The notes under the pieces: generated by a model | Databases searched by the model: none | What the model was told of the DNA's origin: nothing | The model's input: only the letters and a program-made list of their open reading frames with translations | In this document: positions 42,622 to 54,330 of the stretch, piece after piece | Layout: each line of letters starts with the position of its first letter | Numbering within the stretch: the first letter of the stretch is position 1 | Assembly: GCA_949825045.1 (NCBI GenBank) | Contig: OX463827.1 | Coordinates: forward strand, 8,640,501-8,704,500 | DNA length: 64,000 nt | Source: Argyresthia goedartella | Taxonomy: Eukaryota > Arthropoda > Insecta > Lepidoptera > Argyresthiidae | Direction of reading: 5' to 3' | Position numbers and translations under genes: made by a program

Positions 42622-42832
42622 CATAATATAAACATAAACATTTACATACAGGCACAAACATTGCTCAGAGCCCCACACTAGGATACCATGTGTGGTGGGA
42701 ACCAGACACAGCGATGTCACACATATAAAACATCCAAGACCTGTTTTCTTTTGTATCCCCAGCCGGGGATCGAACACGCGACCTCTCGCATGGTAGGCAA
42801 AGCCACAACCGCAACGCCACAGAGGTCTTCAA
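42622..42832 (-). mobile_element. SINE family B, copy 4
   Basis: Body CAGGCACAAACATTGCTCAG, GCCCCACACTAGGATACC, GGGAACCAGACACAGCG; head GGGGATCGAACACGCGACC and CCACAACCGCAACGCCACAG. Confidence 0.88.
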
Positions 42833-43114
42833 TAGCTACCGGTTGGCTAGCCCCCTGTCACGAAAAATTAAGAATTGGCTGGCTACTGGCACTGGCAAAA
42901 CGTGGACATAACTGTGCTTCTGCCATCCCGTAGGGAAAAGGCACGACGTTATTCATATAGAGGTGGCAGAGGAACAAAATCTCGAGTCGCGTGATAAAAC
43001 TCGATCAGCAATAGCATAACAATGGCTCCCAAGGGCGCCAAATGCCGTTTTCGGTATGAGTCCACAAACAAAAGAAGTGCCGCCGCCGCCGCCGAAAAGC
43101 CAAAGACAACTCGA

Positions 43115-43374
43115 TAAATCCGGTTAGTTTACATAATTACCGGTAAGTATTCATAATAACCACTGATTTTGGTGAATGTAAAACATATAGCCAAAATCAG
43201 TCCGATTAACTACTTTAATCGGTTATTATTAATACTCACCAAAAGGGTTTCGTGAAAGTAATAAGAAAGCCTTATTTTCTTAATCAAATATGGTTTATTC
43301 AAGATAAAATAAAACAAATAGTTAAATCCTCCTTAATATTTTCTTTCTATAATGCACAGGATGTCTTATTTTAG
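43115..43374. other. Diverged inverted-repeat sequence of unknown nature
   Basis: CCGGTTAGTTTACATAATTA, CCGGTAAGTATTCATAATAA and later (43606-43700) ACCGGTTAATTTGATAAACC and AGCCGGTTAGTATGCATAAT suggest an element whose ends face each other across the M-A core at 43375-43570. The pairing is too patchy to define boundaries. Confidence 0.35.
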
Positions 43375-43570
43375 ATATTTTATCATTAGATATGTGTTAA
43401 ATATTTTATGTGTTCTTAAGTTTATGTTTTAAGCATTTTTTGTTGTTCTTACATGTTCAACCTAACACGAAGGATAAAGGGGGCTTCGCTTCGTTCACCC
43501 CCTTTACCCCTCACCTATGCTACCGCAGAGTTTTGTCCTGAATTAGCTGTGCAAATCAATATTAATCATA
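43375..43570 (+). mobile_element. M core copy with left end lost
   Basis: TGTTCTTACATGTTCAACCT, GGGGGCTTCGCTTCGTTCAC, ACCTATGCTACCGCAGAG and TAGCTGTGCAAATCAATATT. It has only the right M-A-like end. Confidence 0.75.
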
Positions 43571-43754
43571 TTCACCACGGACGTGTGGTGATTATATATA
43601 CCAACCGGTTAATTTGATAAACCTTGCTGTATCAATTACTCTAACCATCGATTTTGGTCGATGAATAATAGCCGGTTAGTATGCATAATAACCGAATCAT
43701 TATCTTGACCGTAGCATACAGTATTCGTTTTTCACTATGGGACTCGGCTCCCAG

Positions 43755-44088
43755 TTAAGGTGACACGAAAAAAAAGGTTTTTTTTTAGACTCCATTTACT
43801 CCACTATAAAGTCATCTACAGATTTGATTTTTAGGTTAATGTCTGTTGAGTATTTTATTAAGATTCTCACTGGAGAAAAACGCGATTAGATGAAAATTTC
43901 TCTACGGAATTTAATTACGAAAAGACCTTCCTGTAATTCTTAAATACTATCTAATTTCATTGCGGAATTGCATTCAAAATGTGGATATCATGGTATTCTG
44001 AAACTCTCCCCGAAAATATTTTTGAAAAAATAGCGTTATTTATTTTTAAACTATTTTTATATGTGCTTTGTCGCTCGTATCACCTTAA
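43755..44088. mobile_element. TTAA-flanked element with GGTGAYACGA ends
   Basis: Starts TTAAGGTGACACGA (43755) and ends TCGTATCACCTTAA (44075-44088), a 14-bp mirrored pair including TTAA, 334 bp in total. A TTAA duplication is typical of piggyBac-type insertion, although the terminal bases are not the usual piggyBac CCC. There is no transposase. Confidence 0.7.
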
Positions 44089-44904
44089 ACAAAAAAATCA
44101 AGGAATTTCCATTTCATACGAGCCCTATTTTATTGCGACTTGGCTATTTGTTTCGATAATAATATAAAGATTGATCAATTTTTCAAAGGCGATTGTAATT
44201 GCTTGATTTTAGAATTATATGGCTACAGGTGTGCCCGTGTTAGGCTGGCTAGGCTACCCCATCGCCGCATCCGAGTATGAAGATTCCTCACGATAAACAG
44301 TTTACGGTTAGTTATCTTGTAGCAAACCCTCCTCCAGCCAGAAGCCTCCAACTAGATCCGTGAAATGTGGCGTGATGCATCTGCAGTTCTGCACTGATAT
44401 GATAAACGAAACGTAACATTATCCGCATATGGTTAGATTAGGTTAGGTAAGTAACAATTCATTCACAGTTTAGGGCTAGCAATATCAGACCAGCAGCGCC
44501 CTTAATCAGTTTCTCAAAACGACAGAAAACTGTGGAAATGTGACATTTTACCCATCCATACACCGTCAATATGACTAACTGCGTTGTATTTGACTTGGGT
44601 TACTGTCTAAGGGCAGAGCGGTCTAATTCCCTAACTCGAACCATACTTGCTCCATGATCGAACCGACCGCAAATCATGGAAAAGTGACACTTTTTACCCT
44701 ACTATGAAAAAGCCAAAAGGAGGCGGTTATGATTTTGACTGGTGTGTAAATATAAAAGTAGGTATCTACGTTCATCTGTTCCCCTAGATTCTAGGGCCTA
44801 GAACATCTAAACTTCTCATCAGAATTTGACAAATGAGGTATCGCTAAAAGCGTCACGTTACACTAACTCAATATGGCGCCCGCTGGAGGGAATAAAATCA
44901 TGGT
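44089..44904. other. Nothing recognised
   Basis: No repeat copy or exon is recognised. Confidence 0.4.
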
Positions 44905-45725
44905 TAGCAATTCTTGCAAGGGTCAGTGCATTCTCTACTACAACAAGATTCCTCTGGAGATCTTGAAATTGCCTTTTGAGTAAATAAAAAACCGGTCAAG
45001 TGCGAGTCTAAATCGCGCACGAAGGGTTCCGTACCACGGTTCAATGGAAGCGATGGTGTGGAGTGAATAGTTTGGATTTTACACAGCAAAATATTGTTTA
45101 CAAAGTTATTGGTGCGGTTACTTTCACACTCCATGTACGTAACCAGGTGCATCCATAAGTTTGTATGTGGTATTGTTGTATGGGTGCCCCCTTAAATATT
45201 TATTTTATCCTGTTTTTTAGTATTTGTTGTTATAGCGGCAACAGAAATACATAATCTGTGAAAATTTCAACTCTCTAGCTAGCTAGGTTCTTGAGATACA
45301 GCCTGGTGACAGACGGACGGACGGACGGACGGACAGCGAAGTCTTAGTAATAGGGTCCCGTTTGGAACCCTTCGGGTACGGAACCCTAAAAACCATGTTA
45401 AAGCGACTTAGTCGAAAAAGGGATATTAAAATGTTCAAGATTACCTAAATGACGGGACTGTATGGGGTTAATCTGGCTCAACAAAGACCTTGCTGGTTAT
45501 AATTTTGTAATTATTTATCCCTGCTTATTAAGTATAATAATTAATATTGTAATATTTGTATTAGTTAAGCACAAGCAATTTTTAAAAGAGATCTAAAATC
45601 AATCTGCGGGAGTTTCTACGCCCTGCTTCTCCCACAGTGGTCCATTGTAGAGAAGAGGCAAAATATGACGATCGCTAAGTATATGTAAATATCTACAGTA
45701 ATAAAGACATTAGATTGATTGATTG
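44905..45725 (+). mobile_element. CR1/Jockey-like LINE 3' end, split by a P repeat
   Basis: 44920-44980 encodes the same C-terminal block as 37836-38330 (ILYYNKIPLEILKLPFE). The match resumes after 45393 (CATGTTAAAGCGACTTAGTC) and continues through the 3' UTR to the TTGATTGATTGATTG tail (45713-45727). The P repeat copy 4 (44989-45393) is inserted in the coding part, so the LINE was there first. Confidence 0.9.
44989..45393 (+). repeat. P repeat, copy 4 (inserted in a LINE)
   Basis: Nearly identical to copies 1 and 3. Flanked on both sides by A runs, so the target was A-rich or the ends are A-run ends. The insertion boundary is unusually clear because the interrupted LINE has an intact copy at 37583. 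Confidence 0.93.
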
Positions 45726-45727
45726 AT

Positions 45728-46624
45728 TGTCATTAAAAAAACATTTTTGCTTGCTGCTTTGTATGCATTCGTTCGATTCGTTAGAAGCATTCAGACCGTC
45801 CGTTGATTATAGGTTTCTTATGTATTCCTTAGAGAGCACTAGTCGAGTTATAGTTTTTGAACTTATTGGCTGGTTCCATACACTAAACCTCAATTTCACA
45901 TTAGTTTGAGGTGGATTTCAGTAAGCGAATAAGAGAGCAGTCCATTTTTATTTTACATAAAACATAGCAAAAACAAATGCAATGCTAGTTATTTAATGGA
46001 ATGGTTTTAATTATTTATTTTGTACGTAAATTAAATAAGTTGGTTTGATAAAGTCAATGGCAATCAATGCGTGCTCATGAATTTATTCATGCCTATCAAT
46101 AGTAACAGAGCGAATAATTGAAAACCAGCTGTTTGCTATATCAACATTGAAATGGGTGATGATTATATACAAGGATTTATCAAGTAGGTGCTAATGTCCC
46201 GTGTTATCGTACGTAGGAAGATAATTCTATCACTACCTATCTGCTTTATTATCTCATCATACAATAACATCTGTAACAAATTATTCCAGCAGCGTCCGAT
46301 TATTATTATTTTTTGTTGGAGAGGAAAAAAATGGAATTACCCATGCCCAGGAGTCAGCCCTCCCCCTGCTATGTCCGGGTCCCCACATATTGAGCGGGCA
46401 TCAGCTCGTGTGCTATACGGACTAAAAACAACCTCTTTGTGTTTACAGTTATCTATGTTTGATTTTACTGTGAGCAGCAGCGTCCTATATTCATCTGCGC
46501 TCGTGACTATAAAGCCCGATTCTGGAGCGGCAGACACGGCCGCACGCGTGCCACACGTGCTGTGACGCTGCTAGTAGTGCGTGCGGTCTGGGTGGTAGAA
46601 CGTTCTGTCTTGTCCTTTTTGCAG
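45728..46624. other. Nothing recognised with confidence
   Basis: A minus frame at 46337-46537 (67 codons, with a GGGLTPGHG motif) follows an RTE-like fragment and may be part of the same or another element. Not assigned. Confidence 0.35.
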
Positions 46625-46790
46625 CTAGTGCATCACACCAGCCCTGTCGTGTGTTCTGCGACCCTCAGCGACAACTCTCCTCCATCTGTCTCGGTCGGTG
46701 GCGAGCTCTTCCCATATGTTGGCATCGATTTTGAACGCGGCCAAGTCGCGCTTTACGCAATCTATGAGGAGATCGGGCGTCAGAAAGACG
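46625..46790 (-). pseudogene. RTE-like LINE, C-terminal end
   Basis: The minus strand reads CVKRDLAAFKIDANIWEEL and ATDRDRWRRVVAEGRRTHD, the wording found at the C-terminus of RTE-type endonuclease-reverse transcriptases (DL..L.I....WE.LA.DR..WR). Only this end survives. An ATT run follows at 46815. Confidence 0.7.
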
Positions 46791-46935
46791 TGAAAATTGT
46801 ATGACAGTAAAATTATTATTATTATTATTGGTAGGGAGACATCAGACCATGAGGAGCGAATGATATGAAAGAGTTTGGATAGCTGATGGCCGGTGTCCAC
46901 ATTGGGAAGCTGGAACTAGTGAAATAATTATAAAA

Positions 46936-47190
46936 ATGGAAATATTAAATTGCACATCAAAAATACTGATTTGCACAGCGCATATCAGGGCAAAATGCTG
47001 CAGTAGCGGGTGCGGGTGAGTGAAGCGAAGCCCCCTGTATCCTTCGTGTTAGGTTGAACATGTAAGAACAAAACCAATTATTTAAAACATAAACCTAAGT
47101 ACACATAAAATATTTAAAACATAAAAAGTGTTTTTGTTTATCCTTTTTTGCTGTGAAAATCAGTATTTTTGATGTGCGATTAAATAGCCT
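46936..47190 (-). mobile_element. M-A element, copy 4 (inverted core)
   Basis: Ends GCACATCAAAAATACTGATT (46950) and AAAATCAGTATTTTTGATGT (about 47157); the core runs in reverse (CCTTCGTGTTAGGTTGAAC). The outer left end reads GGAAATATTAAATTGC. Confidence 0.87.
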
Positions 47191-47730
47191 TATAAAAACA
47201 CATAACCGGACTGCATTATCATTCCATACTACATACAAAATTATGAATGCATCTCAGCCTTATGGCGTAAGTCGTCTGAGCTATGAACTTCATAGACTTT
47301 TACGTTTGACACCTTGCACCAGCTTCATCTGTCAAATTGGTATCACGCAAGTAGCATCATAATGGAGGCCAAACCCAAGCTCATTGAATGAAGCCTAGAA
47401 GCGTGATACCCCGTAATCGATGAAATTGTATGAGCATGAGCTGAACCATACACACACGCTTTGAACTTCAGAGAGTTACGCCATAAGGCTGCTGGTTGCG
47501 ATCTAAAATCCAACATAGTGATTTTTTACTTAAATTTTATTGGATATGTCTCTCCCACAACTGAGACAAATCCAACGACACCTCATTAAAATTCGTCATA
47601 TACATACATACATACATATGCAACATACATTACATACATTTTTGTCTTGTGCCGGGTCGGGTAAAAAGACATAACTAATAATATTTATTTGCTTTTCTAT
47701 TTCTATCTCATGCATTTGTATGTGTTCGAC
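47191..47730. other. Nothing recognised
   Basis: Contains a short TACA-type repeat at about 47600-47640. No gene is supported. Confidence 0.4.
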
Positions 47731-47925
47731 AACCTCTGTGGTGTTGGCCGAAGCAGTGCTTCCTGATCGAGAGGTCCCGGGTTCTAATCCCGACTGGGGA
47801 CAAAAAACAAACCCAAGTCTTGGATGTTTACATGTTTGTGACGTCGCTGTTTCTGGTTCCCACGACACAGGCGGATCCTAGTATGGTGCCAGAAGCTCTG
47901 CATGTGCCTGTATGTAAATTTTCTG
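47731..47925 (+). mobile_element. SINE family B, copy 5
   Basis: The head is altered (CTCTGTGGTGTTGGCCGAAG) but the B-box GGGTTCTAATCCC and body (GTCTTGGATGTTTACATG, GACGTCGCTGTTTCTGGTTC) are kept. Confidence 0.85.
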
Positions 47926-47995
47926 GTATGTGGACCAGAGGCCTTAACCCAGAAATGGGTGACCAAATAAAAATAATAAAAAATATAGCTGCTGT

Positions 47996-48255
47996 TATTT
48001 CATTGCACATCAAAAATATTTATTTGCGCAGCAAAAAAGGATGAACAAAAACACTTTTTATGTTTTAAATATTTAATAAGTACTTAAGTTGTTACAAGTA
48101 TTTTTTGTTGTTCTAACTTGTTGAACCTTACACGAAGTATAAAGGAGGCTTCGCTTCGCTCACCCCCTTTACCTTCACCTAAACTACCGCAGTATTTTGC
48201 CCTTATATTTGCTGTGCAAATCAGTATTTTTTATGTGCAGTTAATATTTCCCAAA
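47996..48255 (+). mobile_element. M-A element, copy 5
   Basis: Ends GCACATCAAAAATATTTATT and CAAATCAGTATTTTTTATGT; core present (GGCTTCGCTTCGCTCACC). Directly abuts the LINE at 48290-50645. Confidence 0.87.
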
Positions 48256-48476
48256 TATAACAAGAATCATTTTGAGAGAACGAATCTATCTTCTATCTTC
48301 TATAAGGGGGTTGTAGTGCCTGCACCTGGCCCACTTGAGCAGGGCCTTTGTGCATATCCCCTTCGCCTGCACATCTACTTCAGCCATCCCAACTCCTGCA
48401 ACAGCTGGAGAAGGAGGCCTGGGTGTTCTAGGAGCTCGTGGGTGTTTGTTGTGTCTCCTAGGATAGCCATCCTGGT

Positions 48477-49514
48477 TTATGTTGTGGATGGACATGCCAG
48501 TAGCATGTGCTCTACTGTTTCATCCACTTCCATGCACCCCCTGCACAGGGGGCTGTCCGTTGCACCTGTAATTGTCAAGTGTTTGTTTAGTGTACAATGG
48601 CCTGTAATAAGGCTTGTTAGTATTTTAATTTTACTGCGTGGCAGTCTCATTAAGCAATTCGTAAATTTATGGTTATACTTGTCTATAAAAAGTTTTGTGT
48701 TTTTGCAGTCTTCTCTGCTAGACCATAATAGGTTTTGTTGCTGTACTGTGGCTTCTCTGAGCCTTTTTCGTAGAGCTTCCGCTGATAAGGGCGAGAATGG
48801 TGGAGGGCCGATTGCTGGCCTTTCTGCCCCTAATTTTGCTAGCTTGTCTGCCTCCCAGTTGCCTTGGTCACCCTGGTGACCTTTTACCCACTGGACTGTG
48901 ACCTTGTTTTTCTCACCTAGCCTGTTGAGTGCCTTGTGGCATTCTAGTATGAGTTTTGATTTTGTCAACGGTCTTTTTAGTGAGCTTAGTAGGGCTGCGC
49001 AGTCCGTTTTAAAGGTTATGTCATTCCCCTCTGCATCATTTATCAAGTGCATTGCCCCGTGTAGGAGACTCAGTGTTTCAGCTTGAAACACTGTCGTCTC
49101 CTTTCCGAAGCTTAGGGAAAGTTTAAAGTCAAGCTCCGGCGAGAAAAGACATCCGCCTGTGTTCTTGCTTTTCTTTGAGCCATCACTGTATAATGTTATC
49201 CTTTTGTGATTTGGTATTGTTGGTGTTTCCAAGCCCTTGGCTGTGATTTCATATTTCCTACCGAATAGGAACTCTGTTTTTATGCGATCAATTCCAATAA
49301 TGGCTTCCGGTACTTCCCCGAATGCTTTTTCTAGAATTGTGCAGTGTCCTTTATATGCTATTTGTCCTTTCCATTGTCCAGTACTGTATAGCCTTATGGC
49401 CGCCGATTTGGCCTCCTGCTGTACGAATAGGTCCAATGGTGGTATGCCTAGCATGATTTCCAGTGCCGCTGATGGCGTTGACCTCATGCAGCCTGTCATG
49501 GCCACACATGCCAT
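48477..49514 (-). pseudogene. RNase H domain frame of the LINE
   Basis: 345 codons. Catalytic residues of RNase H are visible: D in YSDGS, E in QAETL, D in TDCAA, and D in NWEADKLA. The C-terminal C-x2-C...H...C finger is intact before the stop. It is in the same frame as 49569-49766; one TAG separates the two. Confidence 0.88.
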
Positions 49515-49791
49515 TCTCAGGAACTGCTGTAGTTGTGTTGTAGTTGTGCATAGTGTTGTTCGTTGCCACTATACCTGGGAGCCGTATGTGATGATGGGTC
49601 TCACCACAGCCATATACAGCCATCGACATATTTTGGGCTGGAGTCCCCATCCGTTCCCTACCATCTTCCTACACTGGAAGAACGATATGGTGGCTTTTTT
49701 AAGTATTGCTTCCATGTGCTTGCTCCAACTTAATTTGTGGTCAAGCCATACACCTAAATATTTCACTTCTTTTGATAGTGTTAGTGTTTTA

Positions 49792-50508
49792 TTAAAGAGT
49801 TTGGGCAGCCTGTAACTGCCGTGTTTTTTTTTTTGTAAATAGTACCATCTCAGTTTTGGCGGGGTTTACTGAGAGTTCGTTATTTTTGCACCATGTTTCT
49901 ATGTACCGTAGTGCTAGTTGCATTCGGTCAAATATCGTGTTTATAAAAAGGCCGTTCACGAGTATTGTCACGTCATCGGCGTATGCTATTGAGTAGAATC
50001 CTCTTGTGTTGAGTTGTGTCACCAGGTCGTTGGCTACTTGTACCCACAGTAGTGGTGATAGCACACCCCCCTGTGGACAGCCCTTGGCCACTTTGCATTT
50101 GATTTTATCGCTGATTTCCAGAGAGATTATTCTTGATTCCAGCATTTTTGTTATCCAGGTTATCATGTAAGGGTTGGTGCCTAGTTTCTCCAATCCAGTT
50201 CTGATGCTACTGAAGATTGTTTTATCAAAAGCTCCTTCGATGTCTCTTAATACCGCCAGGCACGACTGTTGGCTTAGTATTGAGCTTTCTATTCTTCTGA
50301 CCACTGCGTGTAAGGCGGTCTCTGTAGATTTTCCCGCTTGGTACGCATGTTGGTTTGGGTGTATAGGGTTGGTTCTCATGGGACCGTCCCTTATAAATCT
50401 ATCACACACTCTTTCTAACGTTTTCAGAATAAATGATGTGAGACTTATAGGTCTGAAGGATTTAGGTTCAGTATATTCGCCTGGTTTCGGCAGGAAGACT
50501 ACTTTCAC
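49792..50508 (-). pseudogene. Reverse-transcriptase frame of the LINE
   Basis: 238 codons covering the palm: LRDIEGAFDKTIF (first catalytic Asp), GCPQGGVLSPLLW, YADDVTILVNG (YADD). The frame is lost in an A run just after LFTKKK. Upstream codons without an ATG extend to the truncation point near 50645. Confidence 0.9.
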
Positions 50509-50645
50509 TTCTCTCCAGATCCTGGGTATGTAGCCGAGTGCTAGACATGCCTTAAAAATAGGTACAATGAGCTTTTCTCCCCATTGCAGTAGGGCTGGTA
50601 TTACGCCGTCTGGTCCTGGTGATTTATGTGGAAGGAAGCTTATAT

Positions 50646-51034
50646 CCTATAATTATTATTGATCTAAAATTTAGGATTGATTAATTAAAATATTTGGAAT
50701 AAATGTTGTCTTTATCTTTTATGATGGCCAACAGCAGAACACGATTATCTCGGCTCCTGATGACGTAGCAGCTTTGTCGATTCAGACAATACTTTCCTTA
50801 TTTCTGGACCTTCGAGTTGACATTCCGTGTATTAGTAGAGCGCATTCCGGGTTTCACCACAGAGCATGGATGAATGCCAAATGCCAAAAGAAAGAGCGAT
50901 GTCAATCCAATAGACAAACGGGCCATAGAGTAGCGGCACTCTGCATTATACATGAGTGAAATTATACCGCGTTTCTGGACGTACTTATTGAAAGTGTTCT
51001 AATATCGCAGCGCAGTATTTAGTGTGACACCTAA
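50646..51034. other. Nothing recognised
   Basis: No repeat copy or coding frame is supported. Confidence 0.4.
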
Positions 51035-51280
51035 TTTATTTAGTGCCCATTACGTCGAGGTCTTACCTTTTATATACTTTACGACTAATACCACCGAGTA
51101 GCGATAGCAGCCGGGACCTACAGCTTGAGGTGTCTTCCAAAACACGGAAGCGTCCGAAACAAAAGCCACATAGAACGGACACCCATCCAGTGCCCGTCTC
51201 GACCAGATGTTGCTACCCGCACGATCGGTTCCGATATGCGAATACAGCCATGCCACGGACGATGCAAGTGTATATAATAA
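51035..51280 (-). mobile_element. SINE C-related variant without tRNA-like head
   Basis: AGCGATAGCAGCCGGGACC, CAAAAGCCACATAGAACGG and CCCGTCTCGACCAGATGTTG also occur in 15830-15950. It directly precedes SINE C copy 3. Confidence 0.65.
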
Positions 51281-51575
51281 TAAATGTAGCCCAGTAATTT
51301 CCCCACCAAGGGGCACAGGTCTTTACCAGGATACGGGTAAGATTAAGCCATAATCCACCACGCTGGCTCAGTGCGGGTTGATGGAGGGGTTTTACGACCA
51401 CTACCACGTAGCGATAGTAGCCGGGACCTGCAGCTTAACGTGTCATCCGAAACACTGAACGTCCGATAATGCACTTAAGAAAAACTAATTATCGCATTGG
51501 GACATGGTCAGGTTTCGAACCTGCATCTCCTGTGTGAGAAGCAAGCGTGAAACTCATTAGACCATGACACTCATT
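51281..51575 (-). mobile_element. SINE family C, copy 3
   Basis: TGTAGCCCAGTAATTTCCCC, CCACCACGCTGGCTCAGTGC (single unit of the minisatellite at 15476), GCGATAGTAGCCGGGACC, TTTCGAACCTGCATCTCC and CTCATTAGACCATGAC. Its 5' end is at the right. Confidence 0.92.
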
Positions 51576-52794
51576 TTTAATTACCGTCTTTTAATTACTG
51601 AAAACGTTTCTGTTCAATGGCTGTCGAATATAAATCTAGGGTTAACATTCTAATTAAAAAATCATCCGCCGATGCACAAAAAGGTATTAGTTATACACTA
51701 ACAAGGCCAATTTCATGAGATAAAGAAAGTAAACAAACTTTCAGGGGTTTAAAACATTTTTATTTGAAGAAATTATGTTCAAATTTTAAACTTCGTGTTC
51801 TAACAGTTTTAGATGAAGATGATTCGTCAGAAGTGTCCTAATCCACCGTTTCTACGACATTTCGATTGATTTTTTATTAATACTTTTGACAATTTTGCTA
51901 TAAAAATAGCTCAAGTGATCCCTACGGAACGAACGTGAGCAACAGTCCTCCGGCCCAAATGTTGATGTCTTCTGAACTGACAGATTTCCTGTACCACGAA
52001 TCTCGCAACGACAGCTGTCGTCGATCAACTGACAATATTATAGCGTACGAGAGAAAAGGTCAGAGATAATAATTGTTCGTTACGGCAAGGTAACTCAGTA
52101 AAGGTTAGATAGATTGTTTACATTCTTAATCTCGACAAATTGGCATTTTTAGCTCATCGTTGCCCCAACCGTGCCTCAGCCTACCTGTAAGAAAAATTGC
52201 GTGACGCTCCTCGTACGTTTAATTTCATATAACCGAGTGCAGTCGGACACACACACGAAGGGTTCCGTAACATCTTACAAGAAAAAATGCTTCTTCAATA
52301 TCTTCAATTTTATTAAAAATATATATATACACTCACAACACATAATACTCTTTATAAATACCTACTCTATAGTGCATACATAACACATACATACCCACTC
52401 TGTGTAATACGTATACTGCCAGCCAAACTCCTATAAGTACTTATAATAAAAATAAACGGAATATATATGTGTCATAGCACGTCACTCACATATTTGTTGT
52501 AAGCTTCCACTCAAACCATGAAATGGGTCCTGGCAGAATTACCAGCGCTGCAGATAATTCATTTGCAACATATGCTGAGCCAGGTCCTATTCACTGTGGA
52601 ATATACACATGTATAGTTAACTAAATATAATTTTCAATCATTTCTTAAACTGTCTATGAACTGTATCTGTGTGTATCTTATCAGTGAATAAACGGATTCT
52701 TATCTTATCTTAACTTATCTAAAAAACTCAATAAAACACGAGGTTTGCACTGAGGTCCCCCTCCATTAATTTTTAATTTGCCTTTTTATCAGTT
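51576..52794. other. Nothing recognised
   Basis: AT-rich. A 45-base stretch (52225-52270, AGTGCAGTCGGACACACACA, CGAAGGGTTCCGTA) resembles the P repeat 5' end. Confidence 0.4.
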
Positions 52795-52955
52795 ATTTTG
52801 TGGCTTTTCAGAGAAATACACATTCTGTGATTAATTCAATTCTCTACCTATTACGGTTCATGAAATACAGCCCGCTGATGAGACAGACGGATGGACAGAG
52901 GCCTTAGTAATAGATAGGGTCTCGTTTGACACCCTTCGGGCACGGGACCCTAAAC
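52795..52955 (+). repeat. P repeat fragment (3' half)
   Basis: ACGGTTCATGAAATACAGCC, AGAGGCCTTAGTAATAG, GGTCTCGTTTGACACCC and GGGCACGGGACCCTAAA, with a reduced ACGG run. Confidence 0.75.
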
Positions 52956-53603
52956 AGTGCAACACATAATCGAAACCCGTCTAAAAGTACGACTAGAAAC
53001 TGCAATAAATCTCGCAACGACAAAGCTCTCATGCCCACAGCCCTTCTACGGAAGAGATAACATCACACTTTCACTGCTCTAATGAACTGTTCTGTACCTG
53101 CCCACGTGTAGACCACACGGGTAACTCTAGAATAGTATCTACACTATATACTATTAGCCATTATTAGCTATTGAGACTTCGGGACGATACGCGAACGGCT
53201 CGAAATGCGATCGCATGGCGATTTGCTAAACTAAAGCGTGGGTCGAATCTAACATCCTTAAAAAAGGACTCGTATTTGAGTGCTAAGCTATGAACTTCAG
53301 AAGCAACTGCCACGTACTTTTGAAATACTTGATTTAAAAGCAAACCCGAAGATTAAGGACTCCGCCACGATACTCAAGACAACAAAGCAGTCGTTTGCCA
53401 CTTGCATTTGCAAATGACAAATTAACACATTCATTGCAAATGACAAATTAACACATGAGTCAAGCGACTATTCAGTAGGTTGCGTGGTCTGACAGGAATA
53501 GTTTGAAGTCACGATCATGAATGTGCGGCATATTGTTAGTATTACCAGTAGGGTTGTCATGATCCTAATCGTCAAACAAATTTTTACAATAGATTACTTG
53601 GAA
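52956..53603. other. Nothing recognised
   Basis: A 24-base direct repeat (CAAATGACAAATTAACACAT, twice at about 53413 and 53438) is the only structure. Confidence 0.5.
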
Positions 53604-53850
53604 AATAATAAACCTTGGACACTATTTACACACATTGATCTAGCCCCAAACTAGGATTCCCTGTATCTTGGGTACTAGACAACGATACACATATTTATAT
53701 AGATAAATATTATACTTAGATAGATAAACAACCATGACTAGAGTACAAACATCCGTTCTCATCAAACTATCTGCCCCCACCGGGACTCGAACCCGGGACC
53801 CTTGGCTTCGTAGGCAGGGTCACTACCGACTCGGCTATTCGGGTCGTCTA
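53604..53850 (-). mobile_element. SINE family A, copy 4
   Basis: Body CATTGATCTAGCCCCAAAC, AGATAAATATTATACTTAGA; head CGGGACTCGAACCCGGGACC and GACTCGGCTATTCGGGTC. Confidence 0.92.
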
Positions 53851-53875
53851 GTAGCTCTCGACTGTCATGCAGGAG

Positions 53876-54158
53876 ATAATAAATGTAGCCCATTAATGAC
53901 ACCACCGAGGGGCAAAGGCCTTTACCCGGATACGAGTAAGATTAAGCCATGTCTCAGTGCGGGTTGATGGAGGGGTTTTTACGACCACTACCCTGTAGCG
54001 GTAGTAGCCGGGACCTACAGCTTAACATGTCAACTGAAACACTGAACGTCCGATAATGTACTTAAGACAAATTAATTATTTCATTGGTACATGGTCAGGA
54101 ATCGAACCTGCAACTCCTATGTGAGAAGTAAGCGTGATACCCATTAGACCAGGGACTA
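53876..54158 (-). mobile_element. SINE family C, copy 4
   Basis: TGTAGCCCATTAATGACACC, GCGGTAGTAGCCGGGACC, AATCGAACCTGCAACTCC and CCATTAGACCAGGGAC. Part of the minisatellite-homologous segment is deleted. Confidence 0.9.
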
Positions 54159-54159
54159 A

Positions 54160-54330
54160 GGATGCTGGAGGTGTGGCTTTGAATCCCGCTGCTGATCTGG
54201 TGCCAATGAGATACGTATATCTTGAGTATATTTGTTATACGGACGTTCTAACGGTAATGGAAAACATCGTGAGGAAACCATGGTGAGGCTCGGCCCATGT
54301 CATGCACAGTATTGAATAACAATTACATCC
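54160..54330 (+). mobile_element. tRNA-like SINE fragment with GGAAAACATCGTGAGGAAAC
   Basis: GTGTGGCTTTGAATCCCGC is B-box-like; ACGGACGTTCTAACGGTAAT and GGAAAACATCGTGAGGAAAC match 42470-42615. Confidence 0.65.

Larger units (their letters stand above)
48290..50645 (-). mobile_element. LINE with reverse transcriptase and RNase H (5'-truncated)
   Basis: Minus-oriented. RT part (50640-49792): SPGPDGVIPALLQW, FRPISLTSFILKTLERV, NQHAYQAGKSTETAL, KGCPQGGVLSPLLW and the catalytic YADD (about 49984). A frameshift occurs in a long A run (T run at 49823-49836), after which the thumb region continues (KYLGVWLDHKLSWSKH). One in-frame TAG lies at about 49569. An RNase H domain follows (RITLYSDGSKKS, VFQAETLSLL, FKTDCAALLSS, WVKGHQGDQGNWEADKLAK), then a CxxC-H-C finger (CRGCMEVDETVEHMLLAC). 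RT followed by RNase H fits the I/Jockey/R1/LOA side of LINEs; the exact clade is not decided. It is truncated before the fingers of RT. Confidence 0.92.

Noticed and set aside
43025..43121. Short frame starting ATGGCTCCCAAGGGCGCC with an alanine run
   Set aside because: 31 codons with a (CCG)n microsatellite; no splice donor and no known match.
43755..44088. Counting the 43979-44167 frame as a gene
   Set aside because: It lies mostly inside the TTAA-flanked repeat and has no domain.
48118..48879. 253-codon plus-strand frame
   Set aside because: Antisense shadow of the LINE RNase H region joined to an M-A element. No domain.
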